From: Apteryx mantelli
Taxonomy: Eukaryota; Chordata; Aves; Apterygiformes; Apterygidae
Reading direction: 5' to 3'
Length of the DNA stretch: 64,000 nucleotides
NCBI RefSeq assembly: GCF_036417845.1
Contig: NC_090016.1
Coordinates: 434,001 to 498,000, forward strand
Shown: one piece after another, positions 30,301 through 40,415 of the stretch
Layout: each line of letters starts with the position of its first letter
Position numbering within the stretch: the first letter of the stretch is position 1
Made by a program: the position numbers and the translations under genes
Notes under the pieces: generated by a model
The model's input: the letters and a program-made list of their open reading frames with translations, nothing else
Told to the model about the DNA's origin: nothing
The model's database searches: none

Positions 30301-32524
30301 AGGAGAAGCCCGGCGGTGGCGGGCGGCACCGCTGCCGCTTCTGCGCCAAGGCCTTCGGCAGCGACAGCGCCCTGCAGATCCACCTGCGCTCGCACACCGG
30401 CGAGCGGCCCTACAAGTGCAACGTCTGCGGCAACCGCTTCACCACCCGCGGCAACCTGAAGGTCCACTTCCACCGCCACCGCGACCGCTACCCCCACGTC
30501 CAGATGAACCCCCACCCCGTGCCCGAGCACCTCGACTACCTGCTGGCTGCCCGCCCCGGTGCCCCGCCGGAGAAGAGCGACGCCGCCGAGAAGCCACCGC
30601 TGAAGGTGCCGGTGGCCGCGGAGGGCCTCCCACTGCTGCCTCAGCCCTTGCCCGGCTTCAACAAGCTGGTGCTGCTGAAGGCAGCAGAGGAGAAGGCCAA
30701 GGGGGATGAAAACACCCCACCGGGCAAGCTGCCTGCCTGGGCCTTGCTGGCCAACCACTTCAAGGGCGGCCACCACCACCACCACCACCACCACCACCAC
30801 CACCACGCCGCCGCCGCTGCCGCATTCCCCTTCCTCCTGGAGCCGCTGGCGGCGGCCCCCTCCGAGACCTCCAAGCTGCAGCAGCTGGTGGAGAAGATCG
30901 ACCCGCCGGGGACCACCAGCACTGCGGCGGTGGTGGTGGCCACCACCGAGGCGCCGGGGATGGTGGTGGCCGCCGCCGCCGCGCCGCCGTCCTCCTCCGC
31001 CCCCAACCAGTGCCCCGTGTGCCAGCGGGTGCTGAGCTGCCCCCGGGCGCTGCGGCTGCACGCGGGGCAGCACGCTGGGGCCGAGCGCCCCTTCCGCTGC
31101 AAGGCGTGCGGCCGGGCCTTCTCCACCCGCGGCAACCTGCGGGCCCACTCGGCCGCCCACCGAGCCGGCCCGGCGGCCACCGCCGCCGCCACCCGGCCCC
31201 GAAACTCCTGCCCCATCTGCCAGAAGACGTTCGCTGACGCCCTGGGCCTCCAGCACCACGTCCGCCTCCACCTGGGCGGCCAGATCCCCAACGGCGGCCC
31301 GGTGCCAGCCCGCCGGCCCGAGGAGCTCTCCGAGGACGAGGAGGACGAGGACGAGGAGGAGGACGAGGAGGAGGACGCCTCCGAGGAGGACGAGTCCGCC
31401 GAGAGCGGCCCCGAGAAGCCCCCTGCCGAGGAGGAGGAGGACGACGACGATGAGGAGCAGGAGGAGGAGGAGGAAGGTGAAGGTTGCCGCCGGGCGGGCA
31501 GCCCCGCGCCGGCCTCAGAGGGAGCCAGCAAGCCCACGGCGGAGGAAGGAGGCGCGTGCGGAGGGGAGGAGGCCCCGGAGGAGCCGCGGGCCAGCCCAGC
31601 CAAGGAGGGTGCTCCCGACGGGGCCATGGCCAGGAAGGCTGGGCAGGTAAGGACGGTCCCGGTCCCTCCATAGGGATGCTCATGGTCCCTCCGTAGGGAT
31701 GCTCATGGTCTGTAGGGATGCTTATGGTCCATAAGGACACTTGTGGTCCGTAGGGACACTCTTGGGCCCTCCATAGGAATGCTCATGGTCCATATGGATG
31801 CTCGTGGTACCTCCATAGGGATACTCGTGGTCCATCCATAGGGACACTCATGGTCCATAAGGATGCTTCCGGTCCATAGGGAGGCTCCTGGTCCCTCCGT
31901 AGGGATGCTGGCTGTCCCTAAGGATGCTCCTGGTCCATAGGGATGTTCATGGTCCCTCTATAGGGGTACTTGTGGTCCATAGGGACCCTCTCGATCCATA
32001 GGGATGCTGGTGGTCCATAGGGACACTCGTTGTCCCTCCATAGGGATGCTGGTGGTCCATAGGGACACTCCTGGTCTATAGGGACACTCGTGGTCCCTCC
32101 ATAGCGATGCTGGTGGTCCCTATGGATGCTCCTGGCCCATAGGGATGCTCCCGGTCTGTAGGGAAGCTGCCAGCACCCCCCACCTCTCCCTTGCACCCTT
32201 CTCTCCCCGCAGGTGCCCTCGTGCTGGAGCTGCAGCCCGGCGCCCCGCACCCATCCGCCCACCCCGGACGTCCCTCCACCACCACCACCACCACCACCAC
32301 CGCCACCACCACCACCGCCGCCGCCACCACCAACGACGACGACGACGAGCCGTGGGGCTGGCAAACCGCCGGACTTCCCGGCCCGTCCGCCACCGCCGCC
32401 GCCGCCGCTCTCCTTCTGGAGCCAGTACAGCGCCTTCGTGGCAGCCGGCGCCAAGGCGGCCCGCCCCCGCCCAACGCCCACCGAGGCCCCCGCGCCCCCA
32501 GCGCCCGGCCCCGCCGACAAGTAG
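27338..32524 (+). CDS. SALL2: SALL2, spalt-like C2H2 zinc-finger transcription factor
   Basis: Nuclear zinc-finger transcription factor of the spalt family. Coding exons: 27338-27395 ([15 protein letters not shown], the NuRD-recruiting N-terminal motif), 29860-31646, and probably 32213-32524. Phases agree (1, 0) and the product is about 718 residues versus about 1,000 in human. Exon 2 has the Q-rich family helix ([20 protein letters not shown]), FFHLYRP, a finger pair at about residues 177-230 ([12 protein letters not shown]..., [12 protein letters not shown]...), [15 protein letters not shown], then three fingers at about 404-490 (CPVCQ, CKACG, CPICQ) and an acidic tail. The N-terminal CxxC finger and the C-terminal finger pair of mammalian SALL2 are not found. 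There is a run of about 14 His near 30,770. The last exon is Pro-rich and less certain. ATTAAA occurs at 32,652. Confidence 0.85.
27680..28140 (+). repeat. Minisatellite of TGCATGCA/GCGTGCA units
   Basis: About 450 bp of degenerate 17-18-bp units (CTGCGTGCAATGCTTGCA, CTGTGCGCAATATC and similar), often in pairs of about 36 bp. It gives Cys/His/Ala/Thr-rich frames on both strands that are artefacts. Confidence 0.85.
28300..28600 (+). repeat. Minisatellite GGGACCCCCCC-ATTGCATCA
   Basis: About eight units of 30-40 bp, each with a C-run after GGGGA followed by ATTGCATCATxGCxC. C-runs vary from 6 to 10. Confidence 0.8.
28702..28717 (+). CDS. SALL2: Possible alternative first coding exon of SALL2 (E1A type)
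   Basis: ATG GCC GAG CTG GGA G followed by GTGCGG: a 16-nt coding end (MAELG) in phase 1, the same phase as exon 1 at 27338, so it would splice correctly to exon 2. Mammalian SALL2 has two alternative first exons, and the longer one ends in an AELGG-like sequence. Short, so only moderately supported. Confidence 0.4.
28785..29760 (+). repeat. Long CCATCC/TTCCCTCCATC minisatellite
   Basis: Nearly 1 kb of units such as CCGTCCTTCCCTCCATC and CTCCGGGTCTCTCCATC, with a higher-order period near 110-120 bp. Strongly pyrimidine-biased. Open frames of about 400 codons run through it on both strands and are not genes. Confidence 0.9.
31660..32160 (+). repeat. Minisatellite in SALL2 intron 2 (CCATAGGGATGCT)
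   Basis: About 500 bp of units like GGTCCATAGGGACACTCGT and GGTCCCTCCATAGGGATGCT. It lies between the exon 2 donor (31,646) and the proposed last exon, where mammalian SALL2 would still encode the final finger pair. Confidence 0.85.
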
Positions 32525-32651
32525 TCCTTTTAACGCCTTTTAGTGCCCTTTTTCCGCTTTAGTTTTAGCACAGCGGGCCCCCCTCCTCCATGGCACCCTC
32601 ATTCCTCCTCCCTATAGCATAGCGCCAGCCTCTGCCCCCCCCTCCGCCTCC

Positions 32652-32657
32652 ATTAAA
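32652..32657 (+). terminator. Poly(A) signal ATTAAA of SALL2
   Basis: ATTAAA about 128 bp after the proposed stop at 32524, which supports the last SALL2 exon. Confidence 0.55.
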
Positions 32658-32779
32658 GCCGTTTTGGTGACTCCCCCGCCGCGACTCGTCTCTGCTTTTT
32701 GCTGGGGGAAGGAAATAAGAGGGAGGCGACACCATTTTGGGGGAGGTTTTTGGGGGTCCCGCACACCGCTGCGGCGCTG

Positions 32780-33126
32780 CCAGTCCGCAAGATGGCGGCC
32801 CGGCCCTCAACAAAGATGGCGGCGCGGTGACGTCGCCCGTTGCTGGGGAACCCCCTTCCCGCCGCTAAGATGGCCGCCGCGCCAGCAGCCAACATGGCGC
32901 GCGCGGCCTCGGGGTGAGGGCAGGGGCGCGTTGCTAGGACACCGCCACTTCCCCCCTCCCTTCCGCCACTAAGAGGGCCGTCGCGCCAGCAGCCAACATG
33001 GGGCGCGCGGCTTCGCGCTGAGGGCGGGGCGGGGCGCGGCCGGGCGGGCGCGGCTACTCCCCGCTTCCGGTTCGGCGGCGGCGGAGCGGGGCCGGGGGCG
33101 GCGGGGCCGGCGAGGCTGGGGTCGCG
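32780..33126 (+). promoter_or_regulatory. METTL3 promoter with repeated AAGATGGCGGC (YY1-type) sites and CRE
   Basis: CpG-rich. AAGATGGCGGC at 32,789 and 32,814 and AAGATGGCCGC at 32,867 fit YY1. TGACGTC at 32,828 fits a CRE. A ~105-bp segment containing GCGCCAGCAGCCAACATGG is duplicated (32,860-32,930 and 32,965-33,035). Confidence 0.65.
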
Positions 33127-36100
33127 ATGTCGGACACGTGGAGCTCGATCCAGGCCCACAAGAAGCAGCTGGACTCGCTGCGGGAGCGGCTCCAGCGGCG
33201 GCGGAAGCAGGACCCACTCGGTGCGTGCCGGGGCAGGACAGAGATCAAAGGGCAGCGGGGGGGGGTCAAGGGGCACCGGTGCGGGGTGGGTTGCCGGGCG
33301 GCAGGAGGGGTCAGGGGGCGACGGGAGGGGTCAAGGCTCATGGGGGTAAGGGGGGGTCAGAGGGCATCAGGAAGGGGTCAGAGAGTGGCAGCAAGGGTCA
33401 AAGTTCATGAATGTAAGTCAGGGTCAGGGGGGCACCAGGAGGGGTCAAAGGGCATGGGCATCATGGGGAGGGTCAGAGGGTGTCATGGGAGGTCGGAGGT
33501 CGTCATGGGGGGGGTCAAAGGGTGCGGGTGTCAGGAAGGGGTCAGAGGGCACCAGGAGGGGTCAGGGAGCATCAGGGCGCTCCAGGGTGGCAGCAAAGGA
33601 GCCTGGGGGGGGGGGGCTGCCCTCTGCCCCCTGGCCGCCCTCCGACTCCACCGCCCCCAGACCTGCGTCACCCAGAGCTGGCACTGGCCCCGCCGTCCCG
33701 CAGCGCCAGCCCTGCTCCCCCAGCCCCTGCGGCGGCTGGAGCGGCCGGAGCAGCCAGTGGCGGAGGAGCTGGAGGAGCCGGAGGAGCTGCCGGAGAAGCG
33801 TCCGAGCTGGCTACGGACCCGGCGCTGGAGCGGCGGCTGCTGCGGCACCTGGCCGACCTGGCGCTGCCGCTGCCCACCGATGCCTTGGCCATCTGCCGCG
33901 CCATCGCCACGGTATGTCCGCCCCCCTGTTCCCCATCCATCCATCCATCCATCCGTCCCCTCCACTGACCCCACATCCTGCAGCCGGAGGCACCGGTGAC
34001 GCAGCGCAGCGTAGAGAGCCTGCTGCAGAAGTTTGCTGCCCAGGAGCTCATCGAGGTGCGCCGGGGGCTGCTGCACGAGGAGGCTGCCCAGCCCACCCTG
34101 GTCACCTACGCCGACCACGCCAAGCTCTCGGCCATGACTGGCGCCGTGGCCGAGCGCAAGCGCCGCCCCGAAACCGGAGTCCCTGGAGCCCCCGGAGCCC
34201 CCGGTGGTGCCGGCTCTTCACCCGCTTCTGACACCGGCAAGGAGCCAGCCAAGAAGTGGCGCAAGCAGGCGTCCGATGTTGACCGGGAGATCGAGAGCTT
34301 GCTCAGCCAGCAGTCCACCAAGGAGCAGCAGAGCAAGAAGGTAGCAGCGCTCTGGCGCGGAAACCCCTCTCCTAAAGGCTCTGGGATTTCACGTTTTTTC
34401 CCCGAAAGGTTCCGGGGTTTGGCGTTTCCCCCCCCTAAAGGCTCCAGGATTTCATGTTTTTGCCCCCTAAAAGGCTCCAGGATTTTGTGGGTTCCCCCCC
34501 CCCAAAAGCCTCTAGGATTTTGTGGTTCCCCCTGCCCCAAAAAGCCTCCAGGGTTTCACGTTTCCTCCCCTAAAGGCTCTAGAGTTTCGCGTTTTTGCCC
34601 TCCTAAAGGCTTCAGGATTTGTGTTTTCCCCCCCCCCGCCAGGTGAGCCAGGAGATCCTGGAGCTGCTCAACACCACCACGGCCAAGGAGCAGTCCATCG
34701 TGGAGAAGTTTCGCTCGCGGGGCCGGGCCCAGGTGCAGGAGTTCTGCGACTATGGCACCAAGGAGGAGTGCATGAAGGCCACCGACGCCGAGCGGCCCTG
34801 CCGCAAACTCCATTTCCGGTACGCGATGCTCTTTTCCCCTTTCTTCCCCCCCCTGTTTTTGGACACCACCATTCCGTGCTTCACCCCACTTTTTCCCCCC
34901 TCCCCACCCCGTTTCCTCCAGGCGCATCATCAACAAGCACACGGACGAGTCGCTGGGTGACTGCTCCTTCCTCAACACCTGCTTCCACATGGACACCTGC
35001 AAGTACGTCCACTACGAGATTGACGCCTGCTCCGACGCCGCGGCGCCGGGCGGCCGCGAGCACAACGCCGGCCAGGAGCTGGCCTTGCCCCAGGCTGTCG
35101 GCGGCGACGCCAGCGCCGACCGCCTCTTCCCCCCGCAGGTATCGCCCTGTATTTCTGCAGGGGGGGAGGGAATTTTAGGGAAAAAGGTGGGGGAAAACAC
35201 AGATAACCTCTCCCGTTTCGCCGCCGCAGTGGATCTGCTGCGACATCCGCTACCTGGATGTCAGCATCCTGGGGAAGTTTGCTGTGGTCATGGCCGACCC
35301 GCCCTGGGACATCCACATGGAGCTGCCCTACGGCACGCTGACCGACGACGAGATGCGGCGCCTCAACATCCCCGTGCTGCAGGACGAAGGCTTCCTCTTC
35401 CTCTGGGTCACTGGGCGGTGAGCGATCAAAAAAAACCCCACAACCCCGTATCGGGGGGGGAAAACACCCCATTTGTGGCCTTGTCAGTTCTTGTCTTCTC
35501 CCCCCGGCAGGGCCATGGAGCTGGGACGCGAGTGCCTCAACCTCTGGGGGTGAGTTTTGTACCCCCAATCCCTCCCCTTCTTCACCCCTCGCAGGGGGTT
35601 TTGGCACCCCCTCTGCTTGCCCCCCCCCCCTTGGCCAGGTACGAGCGGGTGGACGAGATCATCTGGGTGAAGACGAACCAGCTGCAGAGGATCATCCGCA
35701 CTGGCCGCACAGGCCACTGGCTCAACCATGGCAAGGAGCACTGCCTGGTAGGGGGCCGCGCAATGGTGCCCTAAATCCACCCCCACCCCCCCAAAAAACA
35801 TGCACCCCGGCTCTGGCCTGGGCGCTGCGGACTGGCCAGGAAGGGGCCCCGTGTGGCAAACGCCAGCGGCTGCTGCTCCCTACCGGCAACAGGGGCTTTG
35901 GGGGCTGGTTTTGGGGCTTTGGGGGTGAATTTGGGGGTAGTTTTGGCTCTTCAGGAGACCAATTGGGGGCTTTGGGTGCCACTTTAGGGACTTTTGGGCC
36001 AGTTTCGGGGTCTTTCGGGCCAGTTTTGGGGCCATTTGGGGGTCTTAGGGGCCCCTTTTGAGTCTTTGGGGCAAGTTTTGGATCTTGGGGTCAAATTTCA

Positions 36101-37027
36101 GGTCTTGGGGAACCGGTTTGGGGTCTTGGGGGCCAACTTGGGGTCTTTGGAGTCAGTTTGAGGTCTTCTGGGGCTGTTCCAGCTTTTCAGGGGTCCCTTT
36201 TGAGTCACGCTTGGGGGACGCGTTTGGGTCTTTGGGGCCAGTTTGGGGTCTTTGGGGGCAAATTTCAGGTTTTGGGGGCCAGTGTGGGGTGTTTGGGGGC
36301 TGGTTTTGGGGCCAGTGTGGGCTCTTTTGATGCCAGTTTCAGGTCCTCGGTGGCCACTTTTGAGGCTTGGGGCCGTTTTTGGGGCCAGTGTAGGGTCTTT
36401 GGGGGCCAGTTTTTTTGGGGGGACATACTGGGAAGGCAGAAGCCCTGCTGGCACCCCACGTTCCCCCCCCCCCCAGCACCCCTTTTTTTCCCCCTGTCCC
36501 TTCCACCTCCTGTGCAGGTGGGGGTGAAGGGAAACCCGCAGGGCTTCAACCGCGGGCTGGACTGCGACGTCATCGTGGCCGAGGTGAGTCCAGAGCCAGG
36601 ACAAGGCCAGGAGGGGAAAGCCGGCCCCCCCAAACCTCCAACAACCCCCCCTGGCCGCCCCCCAGGTCCGCTCCACCAGCCACAAGCCCGACGAGATCTA
36701 CGGCATGATCGAGCGCCTCTCGCCTGGCACCCGCAAGATCGAGCTCTTCGGCCGCCCCCACAATGTCCAGCCCAACTGGTGAGTGCCGCCCGCAGCCCCC
36801 CTTCCCCCAGATTTTCCCCCCTTCCCCCAGATTTTCCCCCCTTCCCCCAGATTTTCCCCCCTTCCCCCAGATTTTCCCCCCTTCCCAGCTCTGTAACCCT
36901 CTGGCTCTTCCCCAGGATCACGCTGGGGAACCAGCTGGACGGCATCCACCTCCTGGACCCCGACGTGGTGGCCCAGTTCAAGCAGCACTATCCTGACGGC
37001 ATCATCTCCAAGCCCAAAAACATGTAG
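33127..37027 (+). CDS. METTL3: METTL3, catalytic subunit of the m6A RNA methyltransferase
   Basis: Transfers methyl from SAM to adenosine N6 in nuclear RNA, as a heterodimer with METTL14. Eleven coding exons: 33127-33220, 33661-33911, 33984-34340, 34643-34818, 34922-35138, 35230-35417, 35511-35549, 35639-35747, 36518-36583, 36666-36778, 36916-37027. Phases agree and give 573 residues (human 580). Visible: the N-terminal helix [20 protein letters not shown], two CCCH fingers in exons 4-5 (CDYGTKEEC..., [11 protein letters not shown]), the catalytic [12 protein letters not shown] in exon 6, and the C-terminal [14 protein letters not shown]. The linker encoded by exon 2 is Ala/Gly-rich and differs from mammals. 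Introns 1, 3, 8 and 10 carry tandem repeats. AATAAA is at 37,087. Confidence 0.97.
33240..33600 (+). repeat. GGGGTCAxAGGG minisatellite in METTL3 intron 1
   Basis: About ten degenerate units of about 33 bp (AGGGGTCAAAGGGCATxxG). The core resembles nuclear-receptor direct repeats, but that may be chance. Confidence 0.75.
34360..34640 (+). repeat. TAAAGGCTCCAGGATTTCATG repeat in METTL3 intron 3
   Basis: About eight units of 32-35 bp, each CCCCTAAAGGCTCCAGGATTT plus a variable TTT/CCC run, filling the intron up to the acceptor. Confidence 0.85.
35890..36420 (+). repeat. GGGGTCTTTGGGGCCAGTTTT repeat in METTL3 intron 8
   Basis: About eighteen degenerate units of 26-30 bp across the 770-bp intron. 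G-rich on the coding strand. Confidence 0.85.
36795..36890 (+). repeat. 19-bp CCCTTCCCCCAGATTTTCC repeat in METTL3 intron 10
   Basis: Five near-perfect units. Each one contains a CCCCCAG that looks like a splice acceptor, in front of the true acceptor at 36,915. Confidence 0.9.
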
Positions 37028-37086
37028 CAGAGCCCTGGCTCCATAATGCCGCAGAAGGCGTGGGGGGGGGGGCACATGGTTTTTGT

Positions 37087-37092
37087 AATAAA
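37087..37092 (+). terminator. Poly(A) signal AATAAA of METTL3
   Basis: AATAAA 60 bp after the METTL3 stop. Confidence 0.8.
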
Positions 37093-37168
37093 AGGGGAAA
37101 AAAAAACAAAACCACGCTGCAGGCAGCCATGTTTTTTTCCCCGCCACACCGCTCCTCCACCCCACCCG

Positions 37169-37174
37169 CTTTAA
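37169..37174 (-). terminator. Poly(A) signal ATTAAA of TOX4
   Basis: TTTAAT on the + strand reads ATTAAA for TOX4, about 100 bp after its stop. METTL3 and TOX4 converge with under 100 bp between their signals. Confidence 0.6.
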
Positions 37175-37276
37175 TGGAAATCAGAGAGGAAATCGCACCC
37201 GCAGGAAATTGCGGCCGTAGAAAGAAAAGGAAAAAAAAAAATGAGAAAAAGTCCGTGCAGGGCCCCCGGGCGGGGG

Positions 37277-38049
37277 CTATTTCACGAAGACGACGCTGTT
37301 GCTGGAGTTGCGGGATGCCAGCCAGGCAAGGAAAACGTCTCTGCAGGGTGGAAAAAGGGAGGGGGGGATAATCAATGAGGATGTTAGCAGTGGCGAGGTG
37401 GGGGACACGCGCATCGCAGACGCGTCCTCGCGCACTCACCGGCAGTGTTTCACCACGCACTCGCTGCTGCAGTACTCATTGTCCCAGTCGCTGCTGGCCA
37501 CTGGCGGGTTCTCGCAGCCCGAGCGCACACAGCGTGGCCGTGGCGACTCCGCCGCTGGCGACTCGGCCACCAGCTCCACCGCCATCTGCGTGGGCGACTC
37601 CACCTGCCCCGGCGAGCGGAGCAAAAATTAAAAAAGTTATTTTTTCCCTTTGTGCAATAAAACCCCCCCGCACAGAGCAGATGGGGAGAAAGATGGTTTT
37701 TTCGTGCTCACCTCCGGCACCACGTCGGCCGTGATCATCTCCACGGGCTCCGGTGAGGCCTGCAGCTCAGCGCTGGCAGTGGCAGCGCGCTCAGGGCTGG
37801 CCTCCTCCTCCTCCTCCGCTGCCGCTGCCAGCGCCAGCGGCTGGATCTGCAAAGCTGGCGGCGGCAGGATCTTGATCTGCAGCGGCGGCGGCGGCTGCTG
37901 CGGCTGCTGCAGGTGCAGGCGGGCTTTCTGCTGCGCCGGCGGCTGCTGCATGGCCTGCAGCGGCGGCGGCGGCTGCAGCACAGCCACCTGCTGCGCCGGC
38001 GGCTGCGGTGGTGGCATCTGCTGCAGCGGCGGTGGCTGCAGCCGGGGCA

Positions 38050-38084
<35 letters not shown>

Positions 38085-40415
38085 GCGGCGGCGGCGGCAG
38101 CAGCGGCCGCCTGCAGCACCGAGCGGGTGACAATCTGCGTGGCCCCCGCTGCCGCCGCCGCCGCCCCCAGCTGCAACCCCCCCCGCGAGGTCACCACCGT
38201 GGCAGGGATGACGGTGACCACGCCGCCCTGCGAGGACACGGCCAGCGAGGAGGGCAGCATCTGCTTGGGGATGATGATTTTGGTGATGCTGGGTGGTGGG
38301 GCCGGCGCAGGGGCTGCCGGCGAGGCCTCCGGGGCTGCCACCGCTGCCGGCGATGTGGGGCCGGGCTCCAGCTCCACCGTTTCCACCGAGGTCTGCGGGG
38401 AGAAGCAGCAGCGAGCGGTCAGCACGGCTCGGCAGCCTCCAACGTCTCCCCTCCATCGCAGAAAACATCCCCTCTGCCACGCTGGGACGCACCTGGATGG
38501 CCCGATACGCTGCCAGCGCCTTCAGGTATTCTTTCTTGGCTGCCTCTGTCTTCCGCTTGTAAACCTGCCGTGGAAAAAGAGAACAGGCGGCAGCTCCCGA
38601 AACGGAGGCTCCCCGCCTTCCCGTCCCCGCTCCTCTCCCACCTGCTTCTGCTCCTCGCCCAGGCTGTCCCACATGGAGGCCACGATCTTGGAGACCTCCC
38701 CAAAGGTGGCGTTGGGGTTCTGGCCCTTGATGGCGGCCTGTGTGTCGCGGAAAAAGAGGGCGTAGGCCGAGACGGGCTTCTGTGGCTCATTGGGGTCCTT
38801 CTTCTTCTTCTGCTTCTTGGGGGGCTTCTGCTTGCGCCCAGGGTCCAGCACCAGCGTGGCCGCAGCAGCAGCAGCGGGTGGCGGCGGTGGCGTTGGCGTC
38901 TTTTGGGCTGGGGCTTGCTAAAAGAACAAAAAAAGCAAAAAAAACGGGGGAGAAGAAAATAAAATGGGTTGGAAGAACGTAAACAAAACAATGTTGAAGA
39001 ACGATTTGGGGAGCTCCTCACCCGCCTGAACTCCTCGGCCTCGTCCTCCTGCAGGGAGCCAGCAGGGGACGGCGTGGGGGAGAGACGCTCCTGGGGCGAG
39101 CGGGCCGGAGCCGGTGGCAGCACAGTGCCGGTGCCGCCGTTACCGCCGCCATTGCTGTTGCCGTTGCCGCCGCTGGCGCCCAGGCTGAGCCCCAGCTGTG
39201 AGCTCAGCTCCGACTGGTCGATGGTGGTGAGCTGCCCATGGCCCAGCAGCCCGCCAGGGCTCATGGCCGCCATGGGTACATCGATGGTCACCGGCGGGTT
39301 GGCGCTGTACTGCGCCCCCATGGAGTGATCCAAGTCCTAAAAACGCAGGTGTTGCATTGCGGGATTTCGTCCTGATTTGCGGATCGAGCACACCACAGCC
39401 ACCACCGCCACCTTACCATGGACAAGCCGCCGGAGAGCAGCCCGCCACCCTGCTCCATGAGGCCGTGGCTCATGCCCACCGGCATGTCCAGTGCCTGCAC
39501 CCCGTACTGGGCGGAGAAGCCAGCATCGGCAGCACTGCCAGGGTCGCCCAGGTCGTCGAAGTGGCCCACCACGTCGGAGACAGCCAGCGAGGGGTCAGCG
39601 TCCAGGGCGATGGGGGGGATCTCGAACTCCTCATCGCCCAGGCTGGGCGTGTGGAAGGTCTAGCGAGGCGAGAAGTAGAAGGAGAAAGGAGGAAGGAGAA
39701 AAGGTGCCGTGCAGCAGCTCCCCCCCCCCGTTTCCTCCACCAGTCGCCCCCCCCGAAGGTGTGACACCCCCCCCCACCGGCCCCAGGCCTCACCTCGGCC
39801 CCCGTCAGGAAAGGGTGCGCAGTGCCAGTGATGGCCAGGTAGTTGTCGTTGCCTCCGGGGAACTGCCGGGTGATTCGGGAGGGAGGGGAAAATGGATATG
39901 GGTGAGAGGGGGAGCAGGGCCCCAGTGCTCCCCCTCAGAGCCCTCACCACCCTCCCAGTGCCCCCATCTCCCCTCTGTAGCCCCCAGCACCCTCCCAACA
40001 TCTCCATCTCTCCCTAATAGCCCCCATCTCCCCCCCAGTACCTCTGTCTCTCCCTAGACATCCCCCAGTACCTCCCAGTACTCCCCTCTCCCCCAGACAG
40101 TCTCCAGCACCCCCAGTGCCTCCCTCTCCCCCTAGACAGCCCCCAGCACCCCCAAATAGCCCACAGGACCCCACACAGTGCCCCCATCTCCCCCCAGTAG
40201 CCCCCAGCAACCCCCAATAGCCCCCATCTCTCCCCCAGTGCCCAGATCCCGCCGGCGGAGCCCCCTCACCGGGCCCCCATCCCCATGGCAACGCCCCCCC
40301 CGCCCCCGGAGGACCCCCAGCGCCAGCCAAACCGCCCCCCAGCCCCACGGCAGCGCCGCCCCGGGCCCCGGAGCCGCCGAGCACCGGCCCCCGCCCCGGC
40401 CTCGCTCACCTCCAT
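37277..40415 (-). CDS. TOX4: TOX4, HMG-box protein of the PTW/PP1 phosphatase complex
   Basis: Nuclear HMG-box protein that recognises DNA adducts and belongs to the PNUTS-TOX4-WDR82-PP1 complex acting on RNA polymerase II. Nine coding exons on the minus strand: 40410-40415 (only Met-Glu), 39794-39862, 39417-39659, 39022-39336, 38642-38917, 38493-38564, 37712-38392, 37440-37603, 37277-37340. They keep phase and give 629 residues (human 621). Visible: [33 protein letters not shown], the basic stretch before [20 protein letters not shown] that opens the HMG box (exons 5-6), a large Q/P/A-rich region with a run of 11 Gln, and the conserved end SGCENPP...[16 protein letters not shown] then [18 protein letters not shown]. 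It shares a bidirectional promoter with RAB2B. Confidence 0.97.
39995..40250 (+). repeat. CCCCCAGTAGCCCCCAGCAC repeat in TOX4 intron 1
   Basis: Degenerate 12-36-bp units of CCCCCAG/CAGTxCCCCC/ATCTCC filling most of the intron; G-rich on the transcribed-gene strand. Confidence 0.8.

Noticed and set aside
29745-31271. 508-codon minus-strand open frame
   Set aside because: Antisense shadow of the GC-rich SALL2 exon 2; Val/Gly/Ala-rich without domain character.
37650-38765. 371-codon + strand open frame with Cys/Gly runs
   Set aside because: Antisense of the TOX4 Q/P-rich exon 7.
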